A stretch of DNA of 64,000 nucleotides from Cornus controversa (Eukaryota > Streptophyta > Magnoliopsida > Cornales > Cornaceae), in contig CM048852.1 in the NCBI GenBank assembly GCA_026545225.1, forward strand, positions 10,913,501 to 10,977,500, in the 5' to 3' direction. The position numbers were made by a program, and so were the translations under genes. Positions within the stretch are counted from its first letter, which is position 1, and every line of letters begins with the position of its first letter. Positions 11,382 through 22,505 of the stretch are shown here, in pieces. The notes below the pieces were generated by a model, which did no database searches, had not been told where the DNA came from, and saw only the letters and a program-made list of their open reading frames with translations.

Positions 11382-12630
11382 TCCTATTTCACATTATTTT
11401 AGGAAATAAAATTAAATAATGAATGCCATCACGTTTTATGTCCCCTTCTTGTCTTTGATCTCCAAGTTTTATTCTTGGAACAATAGAATCCACCGAATAA
11501 GATGTGATGTTGAAATTTTGAAAGCACATATCTAAAAATATGTTTGGTAACCCAAAATTAATAGTGGTGAGATTTCCCCATACATGAAACCCTAGTATTC
11601 AATAATTTTTCTAAATGAACACTGTTAAGTAACTAAAATAGTTGATTTTAAACAATTAAAAGAAATTTTTTAGTGGTAAGTGTAGGTTTCAAACCATATA
11701 AAATGCATTTTTCAGCTACATGTTGTAAATGACAAAAACATAATTTCACGCGCACACAGACATTGGGAATACGCGTAGCGACAATTCAATGCATTTCACG
11801 CACCCTCGTGAGCATTTAAACTTGTTTGGGAATACGCATGATGCACATGTGGCGATTGTTCAGTGTCACACTATCGGAATCCACAAATTGGAAAAGTGAG
11901 TTCGTGAATCATGAAAATGGAATTCAAGAATTTAGCCTACATCCTCTCCCAATTCACGAAATCGCATACGGAGGTGTAGGACGGTCTAGAAAATAGGTGA
12001 ATCGTGTGACTAAGGGACAAGCTCGTCTAGTTAAATTGACATCCCTACCCCTAACTAATGGGGTAATTATCTCTATCTCCGGTGCTCTCTCCGTCTCCTC
12101 TTCGTTCTCATCAAAGGTTATGCGCACATCACATTTCTACCAACTCGAGCTTATTATCTCTTTACTATATACTATATAATTGTTGAAAAAAGTCTCTTCC
12201 CATATATATTATACTGATGGAATTTTTCTTAAATCTTTCCAATATTACTAACTATGATGTTCGATTAAGTTGTATTTAAGATATAATTATTTGTTGTGCT
12301 AATTAAGTTGATGAAGCATAAATTTACCCCGAATTGGTCAAACACCAACCTGTAAAAAAGGACAAGAGAAGGGTAATCGATAGGGCACCGGTGCGGTGCC
12401 GACCGACTATGCTCTAACGATCAAATCAGAAATCTAAAGGGCTTTTAAAGCTATGAAGGAATTTAGAGGATATTAATTGCGTACCTTGGTATATGTACCG
12501 TCTCTATATTTATAACAACAACATAGGAACGTGTCCTAGTAGAAGACTGGCTCTCCAGTTCCCCAGACTTATCTGAAAATAAAAAAGTCCTGCTCAAAGC
12601 ATACCTCTTGTCCATGTCACCTTGACACAA
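11329..12630 (-). repeat. Right arm of the ~1.3-kb inverted repeat
   Basis: This is the reverse complement of 3938-5250: hairpin terminus first, then the ~940-bp flank, then ACTTA and a 5'-truncated gypsy LTR. Homology stops near 12630, inside the LTR, about 45-60 bp short of its start. Confidence 0.8.
12309..12630 (-). repeat. Truncated gypsy LTR copy
   Basis: The LTR terminus lies next to taagt (12304-12308), the reverse complement of the ACTTA duplication beside the element at 25-4257. This copy therefore derives from that same insertion locus rather than from an independent insertion. Confidence 0.8.
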
Positions 12631-12903
12631 GGTCAAATTCATAAAAATTCTCTTTTGCAATCAAAGAAAAATGAAAGCAGATGAACGAAGACACTATACT
12701 CTCACCTCAGCCAGAAGGTAGCAACAAAATTTAATTAGTGAGTGAAAAGTTATTAGCAGATAAAAAAAATTGTATATATGCTCTTTTTGTTCAAACTTGT
12801 ACATTTTAACAAAGAATACAAAATATTGGGCTCTACAATTGATGTATATTATCTGATTTAATCTTATTAAGTGTTGTTTTGAACTTCACTTTTGTTTTGA
12901 ATT

Positions 12904-13350
12904 TTATTTGCTTATCTAAATTACAAATTTTGTGATTTTTGTGTGTCTTCTTTGGTGCTTGAGGGTTGTCTTGGTCATATGTTAATGGAGGAAATCATGA
13001 AACTAAACATGCTTTGAATTAAGCTGAAAGGTAGGATAGTCTATGAACTTTTGCTTTGAACTTTATTTGCTGATTTAAAGTACAAATTTTGTGATTTTTG
13101 TGTCTTCTTTGGTGCTTGAGGGTTGTCTTGGTCATATATTAGTGGATGAAATTAAAAACGCTTTGTAAACTTGAATGAAGTTGAAAGGTAGGATAGGCTC
13201 TGAAATTTATTTGCTTATTTAAATTATAAATTTTGTGATTTTTGTGCGTCTTCTTTGGTGTTTGAGGGTTATCTTGGTCATATATTAGTGGATGAAACTA
13301 TACATGCTTTGTAAACTTGAATGAAATTGAAATGTAGGATAGGCTACGAT
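12904..13350 (+). repeat. Three tandem copies of a ~150-bp unit
   Basis: Copies start at about 12904, 13062 and 13206. Each holds tttatttgct, acaaattttgtgatttttgt, gtcttctttggtg and gagggttgtcttggtcatat, and ends with tgaaaggtaggatag. No coding content was recognised. Confidence 0.75.
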
Positions 13351-13879
13351 TCTTGAAACCATACATTCTAGCTGATTATTGGTCCATACTTCATCAACTA
13401 ATTACCTAATAGATGACGAGTTGGAAATCTATATTAGGGTGTTCATCAAATTGTTTGATATTGAATTGGAGCCGAATATGTGTAGGTTCTTATAAATCTT
13501 AACTAGGTTTGAGGCGCGTTCCTTTTATCGGAGCCTATTGGATGTTCGATGTCATTCATCTCCTAGCTTGGAGGGCAGCTTGGCACACCAAAGCTCCACT
13601 CAAGGTCGCCTTTTTTGAATGGACAATTGTTTTAGGGAGGATCTTGATAATTTGAAGAAAGGACATCAAATATTGGTAGGACTACAAACGAGTTGAGCCG
13701 TTCACGTACTACTCGGGCTTGACTCATGTTTGTTATTTACTAAGGCGCTATTTGGTAATCGTTTTTACTTTGAGTTTTTTGTTTTCGCAAGGCTACTGTA
13801 GCGGTACAATGAATTAACACACATTTGGTAACTTAAGCTTTGGTTTCAACAGTAGGCTTGTTGTTTTAAATTTTTGAGC

Positions 13880-14695
13880 CCAAACCTAAAACACAAATTT
13901 GGTGTTTTTGGTTATTTTAGTACTGTAGCCCGGGTACTGTAGTGGACCATTTTACAAACATTGTAGCGGGCTTGATGACACACTGTAGCCCACATATATA
14001 TTAAAACCTAAAATCATTTTTGGTCTGAAACCCTACCACATCAAAAGCTTCCATTGAAGGCGATTTGGGAGAAGTGTATAAAACGATCTAGCAATATGCA
14101 GACCTACCGATCAACAACCGTCGTTCACCGATCATCAACATATTCACCACTGCAAGGTCCAAGGGCGAGCACCTAATCGTCTCCACAAGCTACCAATATA
14201 AGTCTTCACTCTTCTCTTCTTCCTTTCAAAGACATAAAACTTATTTCTGAACTATAGATCTGACAATTTTTGAAAAAAATGTCATCTTCCTTTGGTTGAA
14301 CCCTGGATCTAACTCATTTTGGTTTCATTCCACTTTTTCTGCGTTCGTCGAAGCCCTAGAGGTACCGTGTGACGTCTATGAGGTATATCTTCCACAACGA
14401 CACTTCTCTCTCTCTATCTTCCATCTCGACACTTCTGTCTCTCTATCCTCCATGTATACACTTCCGTCTCTCTACACTTCCATCTCAACACTTCGATAAC
14501 TTGTTTTATTTTTTCTCTGTTATTTATGATGTTATAAATTATTTACTTAGAATCGTTTTGTTCCGAATAGGGGTGTATAAAAAAATTAGTAAATGGAATA
14601 GGTTGATTTGGTCCTGTTCCAATTCTAAAAATATGGAATCATTTATAAACTGTTTGATTGTGGTTTAATGTCTTACAGGACCAACTGAACCGTTA

Positions 14696-14762
<67 letters not shown>

Positions 14763-15591
14763 CTCAGACTATAGTTGCTAGATATATTAACGAATCGAGC
14801 CCAAACAAAAATATTATGTTTGTTTATTAAATGAACTGAACTCAAACATAGATAAACTCAACTTGTTTGATTATGAACATGTTTTCAACAAGCTCGTGAG
14901 TATATATATGATATAAATTTATTCTCCAATCCATTAGATATTTTATCATTTTATCTTATTTATTAAGTCCAGTCCAGTCCAGCCCAGCCTAATTTATCAT
15001 TTTATCTTTCTTTTTTCTAATAAAAAAAAACCAATATGTGAAGCCCATAACCATCTCAAGCTCATCCTATATATTTTATCTAACCTACAGTCAGCTTATT
15101 CTCTCCTCAAAACCATGCCACAATCCCCACTACACAATAGATATCTCAAGATCAATGAACCACTAGACAACAGATCTGAAGCTTCTCTTAGAGAACCACT
15201 TGACGCCCCAATCCCGACCTGTTGCGTATACGAAACTTCTCTCAACGGCAACTGCAAAATCAACCAACACTGCAACGAATTGAAGGTAAGTTCTCTCTCT
15301 CATCTTATTCCTAATATGAACTAATCCACTCTTCATCTCTCTTATATGGCATTAGTGGTGGAATTGTGAGTGTCTTTTAGCCTTCAGATGACATGAAATT
15401 ATTGAGATTGGAGATCTGTAATGAACAATGAAGATAACATATACACACATATATTATAAACGCGTTTCAAGCCAATTTCAAACATTGAAATGAGGGCTCG
15501 AGTCGAGCTCGAGCACGAGAATGAGCACTTCTGCTGTAGGCTGAGCCGAGCTTAAGCAGGCCACTACTTGGCTCGGCTCGTTTGCAGCCCC
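13880..15591 (+). repeat. Internal duplication, copy 1 (no insertion)
   Basis: It is collinear with 22045-24587 from aaacacaaatttggtgtttt to the hAT right terminus gctcgtttgcagccc. It includes a short pyrimidine minisatellite (about 14396-14495; ctctctatcttccatctcga type), a (TA)n run, and a splice-donor-like gaaggtaagttctctc near 15285. Confidence 0.75.
14700..14759. repeat. (GT)n/(TA)n microsatellite
   Basis: A gtgtgtgt run is followed by about 24 TA units. In the paralogous copy (about 23726-23750) the run is much shorter. Other (TA)n runs lie near 18530, 22470, 43365, 45555 and 46475. Confidence 0.9.
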
Positions 15592-15757
15592 TGTGATTAT
15601 AGTTGAGCCTGTTAAAGGAAAGGAATTGGATATCCTTTGATGGAGAGGTGTTGAGAAAAATAGTCACAAAGCAAGCACAATCACGAAACACGACACAAAA
15701 TGAATCAAACACAATACACAGGACACAAAAATTTACGTGGTTCGATGATGTGCCTAG
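15592..15757 (-). mobile_element. Truncated copia-type LTR fragment
   Basis: It matches the reverse complement of the 3' part of the solo LTR at 27597-28062, including ttgagaaaaa, aatcacgaaacacgacacaa and aatttacgtggttcg. It breaks off at gtgcctagg where the TRIM array begins. The shared boundary cccc|tgtgatt supports the LTR terminus being tgtgatt (minus strand). Confidence 0.7.
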
Positions 15758-16950
15758 GTGTGATGTGAGCGGGTGCAAAGAAGAGACACTGGGCGAGCTA
15801 CCACACTGACTGGGTACAGGGTGCTTAATCCCACATCGCCTGGGTATGGAGAAGGGGTTGTGCTTATATGTAGTGTGTTCTCTACAAATGGTATGAGACT
15901 TTTTAGGGTAAAACCCAAGAGCAAAATCGTGCGGGCTTAGGCCTAAAGCGGACAATATCATACCATGTGATGGAGTGGGGTATTACAGTTGGTCTCAGAG
16001 TCTAAACTTAGCTGAAAGTGTGCCGACGAGGACGTCGGGCCTTGTAGGGGGGTGGATTGTAGTAACCCTTGTGGGCGAGTGTGATGTGGGCGGGTGCAAA
16101 GAAGAGACACTAGGCGAGCTACCACACTGACAGGGTAGAGGGTGCTCAATCCCACATTGCTTGGGTGTGGAGAAGTGAATGTGCTTAAACTTAGTGTGTT
16201 CTCTCCAAATGGTATGAGGCCTTTTGGGGTAAAACCCAAGAGCAAAATTATGCGGGTTTAGGCCCAAAGCGAACAATATTATACCATGTGTTAGAGCGAG
16301 GTATTACAGTTAGTATTAGAGTTTGAACCTAGTCGGAAGTGTGCTGACGAGGACGTCGGGCCTCGTAGGAGGGTGGATTGTAGTAACCTTTGTGGGCTGG
16401 TGTGATGTGGGCGAGTGCAAAGAAGAGATACTGGGCAAGCTACCACACTGACAGGGTACAGGATGCTTAATCCCAAATTGCCTGGGTGTGGAGAAAGTGA
16501 TGTGCTTATTTGTAATGTGTTCTCTCCAAATGGTATGAGGCCTTTTTGGGTAAAATCTAAGAGTAAAACCGTGTGGGCTTAAGCCCAAAATAGACAATAT
16601 CATACCATGTGATAGAGTGGGGTACTACAATTGGTATCAAGGCCTGAATCAAGTCGGAAGTGTGCCGACGATGGCGTCGGGCCTCATAGGGGGATGGATT
16701 GTAGTAACCCTTGTAGGTAGGTGTTATGTGGGCGGGTGCAAAGAAAAGACACAGGGTGAGCTATCACACTAACAAGGTACATGGTGCTCAATCCCACATC
16801 GTCTGGGTGTGGAAAAGTGGATGTGCTTATATCTAATGTGTTGTCTCCAAATGGTATGAGACCTTTTAGGGTAAAATCCAAGAGCAAAATTATGCGAGCT
16901 TAGGTCCAAAGCAGACAATATTATACCATATGTTGGAGTAGGGTATTACA
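15758..16950 (+). mobile_element. Tandem TRIM array: four LTRs and three internal domains
   Basis: LTRs lie at 15758-15987 (5'-truncated by about 21 bp), 16058-16308, 16379-16629 and 16700-16950; the three complete ones are each 251 bp. They run from tgtagtaaccc to (g)tattaca. The ~70-bp internal domains begin with a primer-binding-site-like ttggtctcagag or ttggtatcaa (tRNA-Met type TGGTATCAGAG) and end with a purine tract of the type gggggtggat. No protein is encoded. This is the structure of terminal-repeat retrotransposons in miniature, here multiplied LTR-int-LTR-int-LTR-int-LTR. Confidence 0.85.
15828..15870 (+). promoter_or_regulatory. snRNA-type promoter pair (USE plus TATA) in TRIM LTR1
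   Basis: ATCCCACATCG at 15828-15838 is a perfect match to the plant snRNA upstream sequence element RTCCCACATCG. A TATA-like ttatatg follows after about 25-26 bp, close to the 23-24 bp of plant Pol III U-snRNA genes. LTR2-LTR4 carry the same pair in more or less mutated form (USE near 16148, 16470 and 16792). Confidence 0.5.
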
Positions 16951-17146
16951 TGCGTAGAATTTTTGGCAATTATTTTATGATATTCAGCGGCGGTTATGAT
17001 TGTCGTTATAGACCTAAAATCTATAACAGACGCTTTTATATCAGAAGAAGAGAAGTCTGCCACCCAGGTGCCGCTATAAGTTATAACGGCGATTTTTTTT
17101 ATCTTTTAGTGGCAGTCAAATGAATTTTGTTGTAGTGGTAAAAACA
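16951..17146. mobile_element. CACTA-like terminal fragment
   Basis: The right edge ttttgttgtagtg is the complement of the CACTACAACAAAA end common in plant CACTA elements. Subterminal inverted motifs surround it (gcggcggttat, gccgctataagttataacgg). The partner end was not found, so the left boundary is only the end of the TRIM array. Confidence 0.4.
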
Positions 17147-18525
17147 TAAATTCCGACTCCAATGCACAAGTATGAGTCCTAATAAGTCAAGCCACATTTT
17201 TTTTAAATCAATATATATATGTGTAAGTGTAGCAAGTCATATATATGCATATATATAATTTCCAAAATAATTTTTTAAAATATATCAAATTATACTCACA
17301 AGCATATACGGAAACTTTTTCAAAGTTAACTTTTAATGACTAAGAACAATATATGTGTAAATATGATTTAGATATATCATATTCAACTAGATACACGTGA
17401 ACAGGTAACTCTTAAAGTCAGAAAAAATAACTTTTAGAAAGATACTTATAAACTTGACATATATAGCATTATATGCATATCTACTATTTATTTATAAGAT
17501 ATAAGAAAATCAATATATGTGTAAACATATATAAGAAAGCTTTAGAAACTTATCATATATGTATTTGACATATGAAAACATATTTTCTTATTGTTTATAC
17601 AAAAATATATCTTTTATACATAAAAAAATCAATATATTCATATATGACTTTAATATATAAAAGTAAGAAGGTTCTAAATATACCATATAAAAGACATGTA
17701 TGATATGATATGTATTGACATATAAAGCATGTATGACATATATGCATGAACCTAATAGTGATAGATAACATATAATAGTGATATATACCTTTATACCCTT
17801 TAGCTTGAGAAGATGACATTCATGTCCTTTAATGTAGACTGAATTTGAAATTTTTGCCCTTGATATTAATATCTTTACAAAGTATTGTAGTCTTCACTCT
17901 TAGACCATCTAAACAACTTAATCCTATTTCTTCACCATCAAAATATAAATTTAGTTACAATTAATAGAGTGAATTTTGACATACGAAATTTGCCAACCTT
18001 GGAATTTTAGAACAACTATACATATTACATTGAAAAAAATGTTCTAACAATCTTCCTTAGGGTAAAATTCCTAACAATCTCACACTTTGGTAATTTCGTG
18101 ATAAAACCAAAAGAAATAAGAATTAATACATCAATCCCCACTTAATATAATATCTAAACTTGTAGAAGCTTGTTTTCATGAAGTCCCTACAAAAAAAAAA
18201 CTACTATACCAAAGTGCATTATATCAAGTGTAAGATGATATAAAAAGCAATAAACTTCATATTTCTCCATAGATATCAATTGAAGCATGCAAACTTTAAG
18301 TTAAATATGATCAACAAATACTTAACGAGAGAGAGTTTCAATGAATATTTTAATAATAAGAGAAATACTAAAGAAACAAAATAAATATATGCATTAACAT
18401 GTTGGAGATACACAAGAATATATGCATACTATAAATATATGGGCTTACTATATTAGAATTCTTATGAACTATGATTGAAATATACTCAAGATATATATAT
18501 CATCATGAAATAGCATCATCAATCC

Positions 18526-18564
<39 letters not shown>

Positions 18565-21500
18565 TCATCATCATCTCTAATTCATCTCCCTTTTTTGTTT
18601 TTTGCTAAAAATCTTAGAATTACTCCCCCTATTTTCATAGTAATCATATAATTCATTTTTCCCCTTTTTTGTCACAAATTGGCAATTAAAGTGCAATTAT
18701 CATAAATGAAATTTGCAACAAGAGAGATTTAAGAGAAAGTGATATCGAGAGATAAACAAAAACAAGTATTAATTGATCCAACATGTTTGGGTTCAACTAA
18801 AACTCACGTTCTGCAATAGCCCAGATCACTGTAGTAAAGGCTATGCGAACCGGTTATCGTCCTCTAGGATTGCAATTATTGAACAATTTCAAGTGCTAAT
18901 TCAAATACTAATTCACAATTGATTCAAGTAAATAGTTGGATGTTGTTTAGAACTAATTGATTAAGCTAAATGACAAGAGTTAAACTAAGGAATGGTAATC
19001 AAGTAAAGAGAAGTTCTAGGGAAATTGTTTCACCACTATCTCCTCAATGGTGACCAATTATATTCAAACTTAGGGAATTAATTCATTCAATTGAAATTGA
19101 GTGGCTATAAGCTCATATAAATATTTTAAATGACATTCATTCAAAATTGAACTAACTATAACTCATCTTTAGAAGTATGACTTGTCTACTTAACTAAATT
19201 ATACTAATCTATGCTACTTTGCAGAACAAATCATCTATCCTTAACATGAATTATGAAAGTCAAAATCTAAAATGAGAAATCAATCCCTAATTGTATGATT
19301 TTCCCCAATTGCACTACAAGAACAATGAAGGAATTTAGATCAATCACAATTCAATTATATCTAAGATAAGAATAAAATTGAATTGAGATGGAAATTAATT
19401 CAATAGAAGCCCTAATTCATGGTACAACCATGAATTTCAATCCAATTCAGGAATGGCCTTCTTTGCACACCAAAAACTTGAGCACACTTTAATCAGGCTC
19501 TTAAATGTTCATTTGACACTTGCTTTCACTTAAAGAAAGGGCAAAATTAAATATTAGGCATGACATTTGTAATGAGCTTGCAGTGCAATGTTCCTAATGC
19601 TTATATCCTTGCTGTCAAACTGATTCTTTGATCCAACTTGACTTGAAGGTTTTCTGGGTAGCTTCCCAAGACTTAAACAAATATAATTTAGCTTTTTAAG
19701 TCTGGATTTGCTGAGTGGAAGTTGTAATAGAGCCTACTTTGAACTTTCATATCCTGAAACCCCATAGTTGAGTGAATAGTGTTTATCAAGTCCAACCTAT
19801 TGTTGTTAAGTGTTTAATATGTTCTATATGTAAACTAATGATTATTTATGTTTGAAAATTGGTAAAACGAGCTTATTTAAGTAGGTTAAAGTTGAAACAC
19901 AATCTGGTTTGCTATCCTTGAGCTGAATCCACATTTCTTTGTACCCTAAGTTTAAATGTGTTGCATTGTTAACTACTAAAAATTGCACTAGCTTTGTGAG
20001 ATTGCTTTAAATTGACTATGAACTATTTTAGATCATTTTAACATGTTTAAAACATCATTATGACTTGTTTAAACTTGCAAAAAGATAGACTAGGGGCTGT
20101 GTTGTAATCAATTCATCTGCAGCCTCAAAATCCGAGCCACCAGAAGCCCCTCGGTTCGAGCCTGAACTCTGGATTGTGAGGTGTCACGCTTGCTCAATCA
20201 TTGCCCCGTGTCCCCGGACAACCATGACAATTACCATTCTGTCACTCTCGGTTCTGATCCGAGCGACCGAGATCACTCTTGCAAAAGTTTAATCATACCC
20301 CCTAGTTTCCTATCCAGAAAACTAGAATTCAAATATGACTTTCTACTGTCGCATTTACTCGTGTAACGTACAATCTCTCTAGCAACAGTCACTAGCGGGC
20401 CCCTCAGACGACAATCAAACAACCCAACCCCTTTTATAATCATAAAACCCATTTTTTCATTATGGCCTAGCTTCAGTCGGCTGATCAATTTATTAGCCGG
20501 CTCGAGGTCTTGTTTCGATCGGTCTTTTCAGTTGGCCAAAATGATGATCCTAGGACTTCAAATTTTCACAACTCTTGGCTTTGATTTCCAAAATCATTTG
20601 GTCGGCCAATAAACCTCTATCAAGCGACTGAAAGTCCCGAGAACCTGATATATCACAATTTAAAACCTATATGAAGATACCCGGACATGACCAACCCAAT
20701 GAAACTTCATAAATCATCATTTTCTCACCCTAGAACCATTTATATCATAACATCATAAACCGGGACATAATTATAGCACAACTTTGAACTCAAAGCATCA
20801 TTTCCACCATTCCATACATAAGCATAATTTAGGAGTTATCATACATATATTTGTAACCCAAGTTGTAAAGACTGGGTCCAATATTGACCTGTCTTATTTT
20901 ATTTTGTTATTTATTGTCTCTGAATGATTTTAAATTATGTTACACATGTTCTATATGTGAAATGCATGTGTGTGGACTAGTTTGGAGGTCCGGGAATATT
21001 TTTGGACCAATTAGCTCATTTTGAGATTTTCAGGTCGGCGGGACCTGGGACACCGGTCGAGTGAACTTGAAAAACTGGATATTTTTTCAGGAATATTTAT
21101 TTTTGGTTTCAAGACACGCCAAGAAAAGGTCCATCTTTGATTATACATAAGATCCTCCCACAAGAAACCCCTCTCTACATCCACCACTGGGTCGTACACC
21201 CTAGAAAATTGACCAGCCTCCTCCATGGTGAATAAACAATAAACTGAAACCTTCCTTTCCACACATTGGCTTTCGAGACCCATTGCCTATCCTTAGTGAC
21301 GGACCTAGAAAATTATGTAAGAGTGGACAACTTTTTGAAAACAAAAAATAAAATTATCGTAGCAAAGCGTAAACGAATGAGAGGAATATGTTAAATCTTT
21401 TTTAGTGGGGGGTGGGGGGGGGGGTATATATTGGGGTTTTTTTTTATTTTAGTTGGGCCATTTTCAAAATTATACAAACTTATAGGTATAAAATACGAAA

Positions 21501-22044
21501 AAATAAAATTTGCAGTGGGGGACATGGGCCCTTAATCAGTCCATCTACGCTTATCCCACATAACGCCTTCCCCATAAACTTCTCACCACTCCACCAGAGG
21601 AAGTGGCCAATTTAGATTCCAATAAACAAACCACCTGAGCTCCCCGATTCCGCAACGACAACTTAACCACTTTCCTCTTATCTGGGTTATTGAGCCCTTG
21701 AACATTCTAGGACACATATTTAAGCTGCCTTTTTTTTTTTTACAAGTACACATGTAACACCCGGATTATTAAAATGATACCAATCTTTTTTGTGACACGG
21801 TGTAGAACCAGTTGAGATGTATTTAAGAAGGGCCTAAAGCCCAAAGGCCAAACCAGGCAAGCCGAACCCTTTGTTTGCAACCAAATTCTTTTGGAATTTG
21901 GAACTGGAAAAGAAAAGAAATGGAATTGGATTTAAAACAAAATTCCATTTGTACGTTTGGAATAAGTTGGAATTTAATTATAAAGAAATTGTTTCTTTTA
22001 CCATTTGATCCTAAACCCAAAACACAAAATTGTTTCTTTTTGGG
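17147..22044. other. Unclassified repeat-like DNA, about 4.9 kb
   Basis: 17150-17800 is AT-rich with recurrent atatatgcatatat phrases. 18600-18700 has tactccccctattttcatag, a pyrimidine tract like an inverted retrotransposon polypurine tract. 18800-18880 (tcgtcctctaggattgcaat) resembles LTR/leader sequence of plant gypsy elements. 20090-20480 is GC-richer but non-coding. A possible LTR start tgtaacacccggattatt lies at 21754. None can be delimited, and no gene was recognised. Confidence 0.35.
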
Positions 22045-22465
22045 CCCAAACCCAAAACACAAATTTGGTGTTTTTGGTTGTTTTAGTACTGTAGCCCGGG
22101 TACTGTAGTGGAGCATTTTACAAACACTGTAGTGGGCCTGATGATACACTGTAGCCCACATATACATTAAAACCTAAAAACATTTTTGGTCTGAAATCCT
22201 ACCACATCGAGAGCTTCCGTTTAAGGCGATTTGGGAGAAGTGTAGGGCTGCAAACAAGCCGAGCCGTTTGCGAACAATTCGAGCTTGACTCGTTAAGAGC
22301 TCGGCTCGTGTTCGTGTATTTAATAAACGAACCGAACTCAAATGGGATAATGAAGCTCGGCTTGTAAACGAGCCGAATCTGAATAACACTAGGCTCAGCT
22401 CGTTTGTTCGTGAACATGATACAAACGGAGCTCGATAATAGGTTCACGAACAAGATCGATTACAG

Positions 22466-22505
<40 letters not shown>

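Noticed and set aside
15467..16887. Family of similar minus-strand open frames of 61-164 codons
   Set aside because: They are translations of the TRIM LTR repeats and the copia LTR fragment; the similarity reflects DNA repetition, not a protein family.
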